DNA of 64,000 nucleotides from Actinomadura rupiterrae (GCF_024172125.1 NZ_JAMZEA010000019.1:82028-146027), one strand, 5' to 3'; positions 49,261 through 58,711 are shown, numbered from the stretch's first letter. Made by a program: numbers and translations. Notes: generated from the letters alone by a model not told the origin.

Positions 49261-50646
49261 TCAGACGCCGGTTTCGGCGAGGCTCCGGCGGTGCTCGCCC
49301 ACATGCACCTTCCGCAGGTACACCGCCCACGTCAGCGCCGTGCAGGCGACGTAGAATCCCGCCAGGATCAGCAGCGCCGGCGTGATGCCGCCCGTCCGCT
49401 CGATCGAGATCCGGAACGTCTGCTGGATCAGCACACCGCCTGCCGCGCCGACGGCCGAGATAATCCCGATCGCCGCCGCCGCCGTCCGCCGCGCGCTCGC
49501 CAGCGCCGCCGCCTCGTCCACCTGACCGCGAGCCGCTCCGGGCACCGACGCCAGCGCCCGCGCCCGGAAAATCGCCGGGATCATCTTGTAGGTCGAGCCG
49601 TTGCCCAGTCCCGTCGCGACGAACACGAACAGGAACGCGCTCAGGAACAGCGGCCACGACCCGGCCTTGGCCGCCCACGCCACCGCCGCGACACCGGCGC
49701 CCATCAGCAGGAACGTCACCACCGTCACGCGCGCCCCGCCCAGCCGGTCGGCCAGCCAGCCGCCCAGCGGCCGCGCCAGCGACCCCGCCAGGGCGCCCAG
49801 CCAGATCACGTGCGCGCCGTTCACGTGCGGGAACTGGCTCTTGATCAGAACCCCGAACGTGAAGCTGTAGCCGATGAACGACCCGAACGTCCCCACGTAC
49901 AGCACCGACATCACGACCGTCTGCGGGTCCCGCGCCGAGGCGGCCATCTCCCGCGGCGTGTACGCCGAGGACGCGTGCGCCAGGTTGTTCATCAGGAAGT
50001 ACGCCGCCGCCGCGGCCACCAGCACCAGCGGCATCCACACCCAGCCGACCGCAGCCAGCCCCGCCGCCACGATCAGCGGCGGCATCGCCAGCTGCGTCAC
50101 CGACGTCCCGAGGTTGCCGCCCGCCGCGTTCAGCCCGAGCGGGAGCCCCTGCCGGTCAGCGGGGTAGAAGTGCGTGATGTTCGCCATCGACGACGCGAAG
50201 TTCCCGCCGCCGAGCCCCGTCGCCGACGCGATCAGCAGCAGCGCCCAGAACGGCAGCTCCGGATGGTGCACCGCATAGACGAACAGCCCGCACGGGACGA
50301 GCAGCAGCAGCGCGCTCACCACCGTCCAGTTCCGCCCGCCGAACCGGGCCGGCGCGAAGGTGTACGGCACCCGCATCGCCGCCCCGACCAGGTTCGGAAG
50401 CGTCGTCAGCCACAGCGTCTGCCCGACCGACAGCGCGAACCCGGCCGACTTCAGGTTCAGCACCGCGATGCTCCACAGCAGCCACACGCAGAACCCGAGG
50501 TGCTCGGTGACGATCGACACCACCAGGTTCCGGGTCGCCACCCGCCGTCCGGTGGACGCCCAGAACCCCGGGTCGTCCGGATTCCAGTCCTCGATCCAGC
50601 GGCCCCGACGGCGGACGTCCCGGGCCTGGTCGATCAGCGCCGTCAT
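49261..50646 (-). CDS. narK: NarK-type nitrate/nitrite transporter
   Basis: 461-residue major facilitator with about 12 membrane helices. Two glycine-rich nitrate-signature segments are visible: GLGGGNFASSMANITHFYP near residue 150 and GLGNGSTYKMIPAIF near 350, plus AAGGNLGTSVTQ. The conserved Arg residues of helices 2 and 8 are plausible in MRVPYTF and LARPLGGWLADR. ATG 50646 follows GTGAGGAG seven bases upstream. It would import nitrate or exchange nitrate and nitrite at the cytoplasmic membrane. No nitrate reductase genes lie beside it here. Its own terminator follows (49201-49239), so it is likely monocistronic. It marks the change from cluster to ordinary chromosome. Confidence 0.95.
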   Translation of the reverse strand: MTALIDQARDVRRRGRWIEDWNPDDPGFWASTGRRVATRNLVVSIVTEHLGFCVWLLWSIAVLNLKSAGFALSVGQTLWLTTLPNLVGAAMRVPYTFAPARFGGRNWTVVSALLLLVPCGLFVYAVHHPELPFWALLLIASATGLGGGNFASSMANITHFYPADRQGLPLGLNAAGGNLGTSVTQLAMPPLIVAAGLAAVGWVWMPLVLVAAAAAYFLMNNLAHASSAYTPREMAASARDPQTVVMSVLYVGTFGSFIGYSFTFGVLIKSQFPHVNGAHVIWLGALAGSLARPLGGWLADRLGGARVTVVTFLLMGAGVAAVAWAAKAGSWPLFLSAFLFVFVATGLGNGSTYKMIPAIFRARALASVPGAARGQVDEAAALASARRTAAAAIGIISAVGAAGGVLIQQTFRISIERTGGITPALLILAGFYVACTALTWAVYLRKVHVGEHRRSLAETGV

Positions 50647-50759
50647 GGCGTCTCCTCACGGTGTCCTCGATGCGATACCGCGAGAATCTAGAAGCGCCGC
50701 GTTACACAACGGCACGCACCGTGTACCCCCACTGCTACATCGTCCGCACACCCGACACA

Positions 50760-51560
50760 CCCCCATGTGAGCCGCACACCCAGCTCAACGCCCTGTGAGG
50801 AACCCCCCTCCGCCCCAAAACGCCCCCACCCCGCAAACCGCCACGAGCCGCCCAGCACGCAAAACCCAGCGCGCCGGGACGCGCGGCTCGGCGCCCAGAG
50901 CGCCGTGAGCAGCCCAGCACGCGGGACGCTGCGCGCCGGGCACGGCGCGTGGGGGCGGGGCGCGGGACGCATGGCTCGGCGCAGGACGCGGTGCCCAGAG
51001 CGCCGCGCGCGGCCCAACGCGGAGCGCAGGGCACAGGGCCCAGCGCGCGGAGCGCATAGCGTCGGGCGTCGGGCGTCGGGCGTGGGGCGCAAGGGGCGGG
51101 GCGCGGGACGCGCGGCTCAGCGCGGGGCGCGGTGCCCAGAGCGCCGCGACCGGCCCAACGCGGAGCGCAGGGCGCAGCGCGCGGAGCGCAGGGCGCAGCG
51201 CGCGGAGCGCAGGGCGCAGCGCGCGGAGCGCAGCGCGCGGAGCGCAGCGCGCGGAGCGCAGGGCGCAGCGCGCGGAGCGCAGGGCGCGGAGCGCAGGGCG
51301 CAGCGCGCGGAGCGCAGGGCGCGGAGCGCAGGGCGCAGGGCGGGGCGCAAGGGACGGGCGCGGGACGCGCGGCTCGCCGCGGGGCGCGGTGCTCAGAGCG
51401 CCGTGAGGCGCCCAGCGCGCGGGGTGCGGGCGCGGGGTGCGGGGCGCGGGGTGCGGGGTGCGGGCGCGGGGTGCGGGGTGCGGGGTGCAGGGCGCGGCTC
51501 GGGTGCAGGGCGCGGCGGGGCGGCCCTGCGCTGGGGGCGTGGTGAGGGCGGTCCAGCGCT
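50760..51560. repeat. Intergenic repeat block with a 21-bp array
   Basis: About 800 bp with no credible gene. A block of about 70-90 bp containing gcgggacgcgcggctcggcgc and cagagcgccg recurs near 50876, 50960, 51100 and 51358. Inside it, 51166-51345 is a tandem array of gcggagcgcagggcgcagcgc (21 bp) with shortened copies, and 51420-51500 is a run of gcggggtgcg. Reading frames stay open on both strands only because the units lack stops. Confidence 0.9.
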
Positions 51561-51633
51561 CATGCGCGCGAGTGGCTCGGCGTGCGGGGCGTCGGGAGCG
51601 GATCAGGGCCCAAGGGACCGCGGTGTTCAGGGT

Positions 51634-52445
51634 TCAGGGGGTGGTGAGGGGCTCGGCGCGGTAGGCCTCGTGGAGGAGGGCGACGAACTCTGCGGCGTCC
51701 GGCAGGGCGACGGCGCCGAGACGGCGGACCTCGACGCCCGGCGTCCAGGAGTTCATCACCACCGCCCCGGACAGGTCCGCCACGCCCTCCGGCGTCACCT
51801 CCTGGACGATCTGCGGCACGCCCATCGCCTCCAACTGCCGCCGGACGATCCCCATCGTCGTCCCGACCAACATCGGCGCGTCCGGCCACACCACCGCCTC
51901 GGCCTCGCCGTCCCAGAACGCCAGGTTCCAAATGGTCGCCTCCGACATCCGTCCCCGGCGATCCACGAACGCGGTGTCGTCGAAGCCCTCGGCTTCCGCC
52001 CGCCGCCGGTAGTAGGTCTTCCCGACCTCGCCGACGTGCTTGATCGCGGGGAGGTCCCGCTCGTGCTCGACAGCGGCCAACGCCAGCGGTCCCCGCGGCC
52101 CCTCCGCCGCCGGACGCGTCCGGACCAGCACCTCCAGGTCGGCATCCTCCGCAGCGGGCTGCGATGAATACACACGAACGCCGACAGCGTCAGGTCGTCC
52201 GGGCCCGCCTCGATGCCCGCGCGCAGCAGCTCCCGCACCCGCTCGTCCGGGACGGCGCGTCCGAAAAGCTCCAGCGACGCGTTCCGCAACCGGTCCAGAT
52301 GCAGGTCCAGGCCGCGAACCTCGCCACCGCGCACCTGCATCGCGGTGAAATGCGCATACCCGGCGAAAGCCAGCGGCCCCAGCTCCGCGGCGGTCGCCGG
52401 ACGCCCATCCCGCTGCACGACGAACTCAGAAACGGCGGTTCCCAT
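51634..52445 (-). pseudogene. Class IV aminotransferase family protein, frameshifted
   Basis: Two overlapping frames together give one class IV (BCAT/D-amino-acid transaminase/ADC lyase fold) protein of about 268 residues. The N-terminal part starts at ATG 52445 (MGTAVSEFVVQRDGRPA, LHLDRLRNASLELFG); the C-terminal part contains LPAIKHVGEVGKTYYRRR, where the Lys should carry PLP, GRMSEATIWNLAFWDG and the substrate-loop MNSWTPGVEV. The frames meet near 52160 in a gtgtgt run, where removal of two bases restores ...AFVYSSQPAAED. Both halves are well conserved up to the break, so a two-base sequencing slip or a very recent mutation is more likely than an old pseudogene. Transaminase or lyase substrate cannot be assigned. 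Confidence 0.75.
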
Positions 52446-52539
52446 CGCTCTCTCCCCAACCCTCGACGCGAACCACCACCCTGCCCGATCAAAGCGGCAA
52501 CAGCACCGCCACCGCGCCAGGACACCGGCGCGCCGTGCG

Positions 52540-52980
52540 GTCAGTGAGTCCGAGCCGACAGCGAGTCAGAACCAGCAGCGCGACCAAGCCGTCCGCGACC
52601 CGTGCGATCGGCGCTGCGCACGGCCAGCGCGGCGGAGCCGTCCGCGCGGCGTGCGGTCAGCGCGGCCGAGGCGTCCTCGCGGCGATGCCGTCTGGGCGGC
52701 ATGCGGTCTGCGCCTCGTGCGGTCAGCGCGTCGCCGGTCGGCGCGGCGGAGCCGGCAGCGCTGTCGAACCGGCAGCGTGCTGCGCGGTCAGTGCGGCGTA
52801 CGGGCCAGCGCGGCCGGACCGGCGGCGCGGCCGAGCAGTCTGCGCGGTGTACGGCCAGCGCGGCGAAGCGGTCGGGGCGCCGTGCGGTCGGCGCGGCCGG
52901 ACCGGCAGAGCGGTCGGCGGGGCGGGGCTGGCAGGGCGGTGGGGTGGGTGTGGGTGGGGCGCGAGCGGGGTGGAGGTTGG
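52540..52980. other. Low-complexity GC-rich spacer
   Basis: About 440 bp containing degenerate repetitions of gtgcggtcagcgcgg and related strings, then a G/T-rich stretch (52915-53050). Open frames on both strands have no homology I recognise, no ribosome site and strongly repetitive composition. I see no gene or hairpin that can be supported. Confidence 0.6.
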
Positions 52981-52982
52981 TT

Positions 52983-53732
52983 TCAGTGGGGTGTGGTGGG
53001 TTGGGGGGTTTCGGGGGTGGGGGTGCTGTCTGGGGGTTTGCGGGTCTGGCGGGTGCGGCGGCGCGGCTGCGGGGGTGGTGTGGGGTCGGGGGCGGGCCAC
53101 ACCGGGGAACGTCCGGACGAGCGCAGTACCGCTTCCCACGCGTCGCCGCGTCCGGCCTCGCGGACGGCCGACAGCGGCAGGTGCGGCACGCCCCAGTGCC
53201 ACGCCGACACCAGCAGCTCGGGATCCTGCGGGCGGTAGTCGGCGCCGACCGCGCGCGCCAGGTCCCAGGCGTGCAGGTGCCATTCCACGCACGCCGCGCC
53301 CGCGTGGTCGCCGACGGTGTACTTGGTGCCCCGGTACACCAGGTGCGTGCGGTCCCACATGTCGGGCATCAGGTCGGCGTACGCGCCGGCCGACACCGTG
53401 AACGCCGTGATCCGCCCGCCGCCGGGCTCCGGCGGCAGCACCGCCAGCTCCGCCGCGTTCTGCCGGGCCTGCTGGCGGATCAGCACCGCCGCCGCCGCGT
53501 CCTGCGCGAACAGCTTCGCCAACCGGCTGTCCGGGGAGTCCTGCAGGTACTCCAGGTAGCTCTCGGCGACGCAGCGCAGGTGCCCGGCCAGGTCCATCAC
53601 CTGCCACTCGGTGCAGGGGGTCGGAGCGGTCCAGTCGGTCACCCGCGCCGCCAGGTCGCGGATCGCCCGCACCCCGGCCTGATAGCACTCCAGGACCCGT
53701 TCCCGGTCCGGCGGCGTGCGCTCCACCTGCAT
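52983..53732 (-). CDS. Maleylpyruvate isomerase/DinB-fold, mycothiol-dependent type protein
   Basis: About 249-residue protein of the actinobacterial maleylpyruvate-isomerase N-terminal family (a DinB-like four-helix bundle, often metal- and mycothiol-binding). Recognisable features are the N-terminal helix with DRERVLECYQAGVRAIRDLAARV, the WTAPTPCTEWQVMDLAGHL segment with the first metal-ligand His, and VEWHLHAWDLARAVG with two further His. ATG 53732 is directly behind GGGGGGA, so GTG 53726, two codons later with better spacing, may be the true start. The last 40 residues are a Pro/Thr/Arg-rich tail (QPRRRTRQTRKPP) read from low-complexity DNA and are probably recent. The substrate is unknown; many members are annotated only as TIGR03086-type proteins. 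Confidence 0.8.
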   Translation of the reverse strand: MQVERTPPDRERVLECYQAGVRAIRDLAARVTDWTAPTPCTEWQVMDLAGHLRCVAESYLEYLQDSPDSRLAKLFAQDAAAAVLIRQQARQNAAELAVLPPEPGGGRITAFTVSAGAYADLMPDMWDRTHLVYRGTKYTVGDHAGAACVEWHLHAWDLARAVGADYRPQDPELLVSAWHWGVPHLPLSAVREAGRGDAWEAVLRSSGRSPVWPAPDPTPPPQPRRRTRQTRKPPDSTPTPETPQPTTPH

Positions 53733-54101
53733 TCCCCCCGCGTTCGCGAAAGCCCCCCGAGCTCCGGTGGCTGCCAGTTCCGGCCGGACCGCCCCGCCCC
53801 CCAGCGGTGGCCCCCGGCGCTCCCCGAGAGGGGAGGATGCCAAAGTTCGCTCTCCGGTGCCACTCCGCTCCGCTGTGTCGTCGGCTTAGTGCGTGTCAAA
53901 AGCTCACCTCGCCCCGTCCGGACGAGCGGCCCCGACGACCGGACGACCCGGGCGACCCGGGCGGCGAGCCCGCCCGGACGACCTGAGCGGAAATCCTCGC
54001 GGTCGGCCCGAGCGGAAAGCCTGCGCAGCGGATCTGAGCGCCGAGGCCCCCGCGCGTGTCGCGGCAGGCAGGGTGCCCGGGTCCGGTGCGTGGACGTGGC
54101 G
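53733..54101. other. Intergenic region without supported features
   Basis: 370 bp between two leftward genes. Frames present are shadows without ribosome sites or recognisable homology. It should contain the promoter of the maleylpyruvate-isomerase-like gene; I see no clear hairpin or operator. Confidence 0.5.
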
Positions 54102-54524
54102 TCAGGCCACGGCGGTGACACCCCGTCCCGCACGGTAGCTCAACCGGTGGGTCTCGCGGGCGGTCCGGAGCCGATCGATCTCGTCGGTCCACGGGCGGAC
54201 GCTCCACCGGGCGCGGGCCTTGCGGGCGGCGATCTCGGCGGCGCGGCGGGCGGCGCCGTCCTGGCCCTCGGGCGCGTAGGTCTTCGGGCCCATCTCGACC
54301 CGCTCGGCGGCCTGCGCGGCCTCGATGGCGGCGGTCAGCGCGAGGTCGAACGCGACGTCCAGCGCCTTCACCTCGTCCGCCGGACGGCCCTCGGCCTGCG
54401 CGGCGCGCAGCGCGGCCTCGGCGGACGTGGCGTCGCCGAGCCGGTCGCGGTAGGTGCCGGCCAGACCGCGGTCGGCCTCCATCCGCGCGGCGACGTCCTT
54501 GCTGATGCGGCGACCCAGCGGCAT
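54102..54524 (-). CDS. Hypothetical helical protein
   Basis: 140-residue protein that I do not recognise. ATG 54524 is preceded by GAGGAG at good spacing, and third-position GC is strong, so it is likely real. It is mostly helical and charged: MPLGRRISKDVAARMEADRG opens, then long Ala/Glu/Arg segments (AAIEAAQAAERVEMG, RRAAEIAARKARARW) that could form a coiled coil, and a basic C-terminus (RLSYRAGRGVTAVA). No signal peptide or membrane helix. It is divergent from the TetR gene at 54707 with a shared 180-bp upstream region, so TetR control is possible. Confidence 0.72.
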   Translation of the reverse strand: MPLGRRISKDVAARMEADRGLAGTYRDRLGDATSAEAALRAAQAEGRPADEVKALDVAFDLALTAAIEAAQAAERVEMGPKTYAPEGQDGAARRAAEIAARKARARWSVRPWTDEIDRLRTARETHRLSYRAGRGVTAVA

Positions 54525-54706
54525 GCGGTGCTCCTCGAACCTCGTGCTCGTACGCGTGCGCGTACGTCGTCATCCGTCGATCTTCGTGACCGGTCAGGGG
54601 CCAGCGTACGCTCGGGACACGCCGGTTGTGACCCCGGACACCCCGAATCCCGCCTTTACGCAGTAAGGTGAGCGGTGTCGCCGCCCGCGAGCAGGAGGGA
54701 CCGTCC

Positions 54707-55291
54707 ATGGTCCGGCAGCCGAGCATCAACGCCCAGCACCGCCCACCGCTCACCACCGACCGGATCATCGAGTCCGCGCTGCACATCATCGACGGCCAGG
54801 GCCTCGCCCGGCTCACCATGCGCCGGCTCGGCGACGCGCTGGAGGTCGAGGCGATGGCGATCTACCACCACCTCCCCCGCGGCAAGGAGCAGCTGCTCGA
54901 CCACCTGGTCGCGCACGTCGGCGCGATGCCCGCCCCGGACCCCGGCGGCGCGGGCTGGCGGGAGAGCCTGATGGGCTGGGCGCGCGGCTACCGGGCCCGC
55001 CTGGTCGAGCACGCGGGCGTGCTGCCGCTGCTGGTCACCCACCGCAACCCGCCCGCGCTCGCCGAGACGGTCGCCTCGCTGCGCGAGCACCTGCGGCTCG
55101 GCGGCGTCCCCGAGCAGACCGCCGCCGTCGCCGCGCACACCCTGCTCGGCTACGTCATCGGACACGTCGCGCTGGAGGTCCGCGACACGCGGGGCGACCT
55201 GCGCGCCGAACCCGGTGAGCCCCCCGTCGACTGGGACGCCCGCTTCAACGCGGGCCTCGACCTGGTCCTGGCCGCCGTCAACCCCGGCTGA
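54707..55291 (+). CDS. TetR-family transcriptional regulator with TetR_C-like effector domain
   Basis: 194-residue repressor. The N-terminal helix-turn-helix is LTTDRIIESALHIIDGQGLA, LTMRRLGDALEVEAMAIYHH; the YHHLPRGKEQLLDHLV segment and the C-terminal part (HTLLGYVIGHVALE, FNAGLDLVLAAV) match the tetracycline-repressor C-terminal family. ATG 54707 (MVRQPSINAQ) was preferred over an earlier in-frame start at 54668 because GGAGGGA lies seven bases before it. It is divergent from the hypothetical gene at 54524. The ligand and target are unknown; the nearest candidates for control are that neighbour and its own promoter. Confidence 0.9.
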   Translation: MVRQPSINAQHRPPLTTDRIIESALHIIDGQGLARLTMRRLGDALEVEAMAIYHHLPRGKEQLLDHLVAHVGAMPAPDPGGAGWRESLMGWARGYRARLVEHAGVLPLLVTHRNPPALAETVASLREHLRLGGVPEQTAAVAAHTLLGYVIGHVALEVRDTRGDLRAEPGEPPVDWDARFNAGLDLVLAAVNPG

Positions 55292-55312
55292 CCTCGGCTG
55301 ACCTCGCGGCGC

Positions 55313-55942
55313 TCAGTCCTCGACGACCAGCATCTCCAGGGTGCGGGGGCCGTGCGGCGGGCCGTCCCCGGGCGTGGCGACGGGAGGTCCGCTGATCCAG
55401 GCCTGCGGGACGTCCGGGTCGAGCCGCCGCACCGCCTCGGGCACCGAGCCCACGATCTGGTCGGCGTGCACGACGCACAGGTGCCGGTCCGGGACGAGCG
55501 TCAGCGCGCGGCGCCCCTGCGCGCGTCCGCCGTCCAGCACGACCGTGCCGGTCTGCGCCACCGCCGCCGCGCAGCCGGTCACCACGCCGTCCACGGCCGC
55601 CAGGGCCGGGACGTCCAGGACCGTCGAATCCGCCAGCGCCCGCACCCCGTCCAGGTCGGCGAGCCACCCGTACGGCAGGTCGGCCGGGACGACGATCCGC
55701 TTGGCCTCCCATCCCCACAGCACCGCCGCCACCGCCGTCGCCAGCTCGTCGCCGCCGACATGCCGGACGGCCACCCCGAGCGCCGCGACCCGCTCGGTGA
55801 ACAGCGCCACCACATCCGCACGCGACGCCGCGTCCGGCCCGGTCAGCCGCGTCAGGTACCCGCGCGGCACCGCCACGTCCGCGCGCCGCCGCTCCCCGAG
55901 CGCCCCCCGCACCCCCGCCAACACCTCGTCCCGCCCACTCAT
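55313..55942 (-). CDS. lutC: LutC-like lactate utilisation protein (LUD domain)
   Basis: 209-residue LUD-domain protein, one of three components of the iron-sulfur L-lactate oxidation complex that feeds electrons to the respiratory chain. It shows the LUD pattern RIVVPADLPYGW, ALAAVDGVVTGCAAAVAQTGTVVLD and LVPDRHLCVVHADQIV. ATG 55942 (MSGRDEVLAGVRGALG) matches the family start; the frame is open a further 41 codons upstream but only through a 30-bp tandem repeat (GAGSGECVQR units), so that extension is rejected. It is the last gene of the leftward lutABC set, separated from lutB by about 215 bp of repeat DNA, unusually long for this operon. Confidence 0.9.
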   Translation of the reverse strand: MSGRDEVLAGVRGALGERRRADVAVPRGYLTRLTGPDAASRADVVALFTERVAALGVAVRHVGGDELATAVAAVLWGWEAKRIVVPADLPYGWLADLDGVRALADSTVLDVPALAAVDGVVTGCAAAVAQTGTVVLDGGRAQGRRALTLVPDRHLCVVHADQIVGSVPEAVRRLDPDVPQAWISGPPVATPGDGPPHGPRTLEMLVVED

Positions 55943-55980
55943 CCGCCCCGCCCCCAGGACGCCCCGAAGCCGCACACACT

Positions 55981-56130
55981 CCCCCGACCCAGCACCTCGC
56001 TGCGCGCACTCCCCCGACCCGGCACCGCGTTGCACGCACTCCCCCGACCCGGCACCGCGTTGCACGGGCTTCCCTGGCCCGGCATCCGGCTGCGCGCACT
56101 CCGGCCCGGCGCTTCGCTGCGCGGGCTCTC
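55981..56130. repeat. 30-bp tandem repeat between lutB and lutC
   Basis: Five copies of a 30-base unit starting cccccgacccggcaccgcgt at 55981, 56011, 56041, with degenerate copies at 56071 and 56101. It fills most of the lutB-lutC spacer. The period is again a multiple of three, and the unit lacks stops in several frames. Confidence 0.9.
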
Positions 56131-56156
56131 ACCGCGCGGCGCCTCGTCCCGCCCAC

Positions 56157-57554
56157 TCATTTGGTGCTCCGGCGGGAGGGGGCGCGGCGGCGCCACCAGG
56201 CTCGGAAGGGCTCGGCGGGGGGTGCGGTGAGGTCGCGGGCCTCGGTCCAGCGGCCCAGCAGGCCGGGGAGCCGCCGGATCCGGCCGCCGCGCGACAGCAG
56301 CCGCGCCCACCGGGCGCCGCTTCCGGTCGCCGTCTCGAAGCGGCGCGCGTCGGCCATCGTCCAGGCGACGCCGCGCATCACCGCCAGCTCCGGTGTCGGG
56401 ACGGGCCGGTGCCGCCGCGCGTCCACCACCTCGCCCCGCAGGTGCACCAGCAGGCCGGGGATGTCGATCTTCACCGGGCAGACGTCCGCGCACGCCCCGC
56501 ACAGGGTGGACGCGAACGGCAGCGACGCCTCGGGAGCGCGGTCCACGCCGCGCGCCAGCGGCGTCCAGACCGCGCCGATCGGCCCGGACCGGCCCGTCCC
56601 GCGCGGGTCGAAGGGGCGCTCCCCCACCCGCTCGTAGACCGGGCACACTGCCGAGCAGGCACCGCAGCCGATGCAGCGCAACGCCTCGCGGCCGACCTCG
56701 TCGGCGAGGATCCGGGCGCGGCCGTTGTCGACCAGCACGACGTGCACCTCGCCCGGGCCGTCCCCCGGGACGGCGCCGGACCACGCCGACACCTGCGGGC
56801 TGAGCCGGTCGCCGCGCCCCGCGCGCGGCAGGAGCTGGAGCAAAACCTCCATGTCCTCCCATTCGGGGACGACCCGGTCCAACCCGGCGACGCACACCAG
56901 CGTCTCCGGCAGTGTCAGGCACGCGCGGGCCGCGCCGTCCGCCTCCAGCAGCAGGACGGTCCCGGAGTCGGCGACCAGGAAGTCGGCCCCGGTGACGGCG
57001 ACGCGCGCCGCCCGCACCCGGTCGCGCCCCTCCGGCCCGGACGCGTCGAGCACCGCCAGACCGCGTGCGGCGAGCGAACCGGCCAGCCCGGTCTCGCGCA
57101 GGACGGGCCCGTCGGCGACCGCGACCTCGCCGTCCCCCGCGTCCCGGACGAGCGAGGCGACGATCCGGCGCGCGGCGGACGCGTCGCGCGCCCAGTGCAC
57201 CGTCCCGCCCGCGTCCGCGACGGCCTGCTCGAAGGTCTCCAGGTGGACGTCCAGGTCCAGCAGCGCCCGGTCGCGGATGGCCGCGCCCGCCGCCCGCAGC
57301 GCCTCCCAGTCGGGCAGCTCGGAGACCGCCGCCGCCGTCCGCTCGCGCGCCGCGGCGGCCGACTCGGCCAGTTCGTGCCGCGCGCCGGCGTCCGCCAGTG
57401 CCTCCCGTGCCGCCTCGGCGAACCGCGGAACGACCGGTTTGCCTTCAGCTCTGCGCCGCCGCGCCGCGCTCCCCTGCTGGCCGTTCACCAGCCCCAGCAG
57501 CGCCCCGATACCGAACCCCGCGTGCGGATCAGGGCCGCCCGCAGCGGAAGTCAC
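56157..57554 (-). CDS. lutB: LutB-like iron-sulfur lactate utilisation protein
   Basis: 465-residue protein with an N-terminal LUD domain and two [4Fe-4S] ferredoxin motifs: CIGCGACSAVCPVYE near residue 295 and LCGACADVCPVKID near 352. The LUD part contains VTGADFLVADSGTVLLLE and TLVCVAGLDRVVPEWED. It is the central electron-transfer subunit of the LutABC L-lactate oxidation system. GTG 57554 (VTSAAGGPDPHAGFG) follows GGGGAGGG by three bases and gives the usual N-terminus; the open frame further upstream is antiphase to lutA. It follows lutA by 55 bp. Confidence 0.93.
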   Translation of the reverse strand: MTSAAGGPDPHAGFGIGALLGLVNGQQGSAARRRRAEGKPVVPRFAEAAREALADAGARHELAESAAAARERTAAAVSELPDWEALRAAGAAIRDRALLDLDVHLETFEQAVADAGGTVHWARDASAARRIVASLVRDAGDGEVAVADGPVLRETGLAGSLAARGLAVLDASGPEGRDRVRAARVAVTGADFLVADSGTVLLLEADGAARACLTLPETLVCVAGLDRVVPEWEDMEVLLQLLPRAGRGDRLSPQVSAWSGAVPGDGPGEVHVVLVDNGRARILADEVGREALRCIGCGACSAVCPVYERVGERPFDPRGTGRSGPIGAVWTPLARGVDRAPEASLPFASTLCGACADVCPVKIDIPGLLVHLRGEVVDARRHRPVPTPELAVMRGVAWTMADARRFETATGSGARWARLLSRGGRIRRLPGLLGRWTEARDLTAPPAEPFRAWWRRRAPSRRSTK

Positions 57555-57609
57555 GAGCCCTCCCCTGCGAGCACGCCGGCCCCGGCGAGGGCCATGCCCG
57601 CGACGGGGA

Positions 57610-58344
57610 TCATGAAGGGTCCCCGGTGGAGGCGAGGATCTCGGCGAGGTGGGCGGTGCGGACCCCGGCGCGGAGCCGGGACAGGGCGCCGCCGATGTGG
57701 GCCAGGCAGGCGTTGTCCAGGGCGCACACGACGTCCGCGCCCGTGTCGCGGACGTGCCGGACCTTGTCGGCGACCATCGCGACCGACACGTCCGCGTTCT
57801 TGACCGCGAACGCGCCGCCGAACCCGCAGCACTCCTCGCCGGCCGGCAGCTCGACCAGCTCAAGATCCTTCACCGCGCGCAGCAGCCGCAGCGGGCGGTC
57901 CCCGACGCGCAGCGCCCTGGCGGCGTGGCAGGTCGGCTGGTAGGTGACCCGGTGCGGGAACCGCGCGCCGACGTCGGTCACGCCCAGGACGTCCACCAGG
58001 AACTCGGTCAGCTCGTAGACCTCCAGGCCGGCGGCGGCGCGTTCGAGCCCGGGGTCCCCGGCGGCGCGGGCGATGCTCCGGTAGGACGACCGGACCGCCG
58101 CCGCGCAGGACGCCGACGGCGTCACGACCGTCCCCCCGGCCCCGGCGAAGACCCCGGCGAACCGCCGCGCGAGGCCCGCCGCCTCGCGCCGGTAGCCGGT
58201 CGTCCAGTGCAGCTGGCCGCAGCAGGTCTGGTCGGCCGGGAACACCACCTCGTGGCCCAGCCGCTCCAGCAGGGACGTCACCGCGCGCCCGGTGCCCGGG
58301 AACATCGCGTCGTCGACGCAGGCGACGAACAGCGCCACGCGCAT
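57610..58344 (-). CDS. lutA: LutA-like CCG-domain lactate utilisation protein
   Basis: 244-residue protein with two cysteine-rich CCG motifs, TCCGQLHWTTGYR near residue 41 and ECCGFGGAFAVKN near 175, which bind a cluster or mediate heterodisulfide-type chemistry in the LutABC complex. Other family segments are TPSASCAAAVRSSY and YQPTCHAARALRVG. ATG 58344 is preceded by GGGGAGGTGAGG, a strong ribosome site. It is first in the leftward lutA-lutB-lutC order. Regulation is not evident from the upstream sequence. Confidence 0.94.
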   Translation of the reverse strand: MRVALFVACVDDAMFPGTGRAVTSLLERLGHEVVFPADQTCCGQLHWTTGYRREAAGLARRFAGVFAGAGGTVVTPSASCAAAVRSSYRSIARAAGDPGLERAAAGLEVYELTEFLVDVLGVTDVGARFPHRVTYQPTCHAARALRVGDRPLRLLRAVKDLELVELPAGEECCGFGGAFAVKNADVSVAMVADKVRHVRDTGADVVCALDNACLAHIGGALSRLRAGVRTAHLAEILASTGDPS

Positions 58345-58711
58345 CGGGCCTCACCTCCCCACGGCTCGGGCCCCGCCCCAAGGGGCAATCGTAGGGCTCA
58401 GGCCCCCGCCCACCGGGGCGGAACGATCGCTTTGGCGGAACCGGACGCGCGGCCGGTGCCGGACAGCGCACCGGACGAACCGGGGAAATTTACGCATCGG
58501 ACGGCGTGTTGTGCTGTTGTCGTGACCTTTGCGCGGGCACGCTGATCACCTGCACCCGAGGGTGAGGCGGACCACACGCGAACGGTACGGAGGTACCACC
58601 GGACAATCGTCCCATCGGGCTATGGCAGCCCGGGGTCGAACCGTTCCACACTCGGATGCGTCGTAAAGAACAAGCACCACTCATCGAGCACCTGAGACCG
58701 GAGGCACGCCG
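58345..58711. other. Divergent intergenic region, lutA and DUF5999-like gene
   Basis: About 370 bp without a supported gene. It should contain promoters for lutA (leftward) and the DUF5999-like gene (rightward). Somewhat AT-richer stretches occur at 58485-58520 and 58640-58690. No clear inverted repeat or hairpin is seen. Confidence 0.45.

Noticed and set aside
50767..52167. 466-codon + strand frame across the repeat block
   Set aside because: Arg/Ala low complexity from 21-bp repeats, overlapping a conserved aminotransferase on the other strand.
55943..56065. Longer lutC start at 56065
   Set aside because: The extra 41 residues are only the translated 30-bp repeat; the family start is at 55942.
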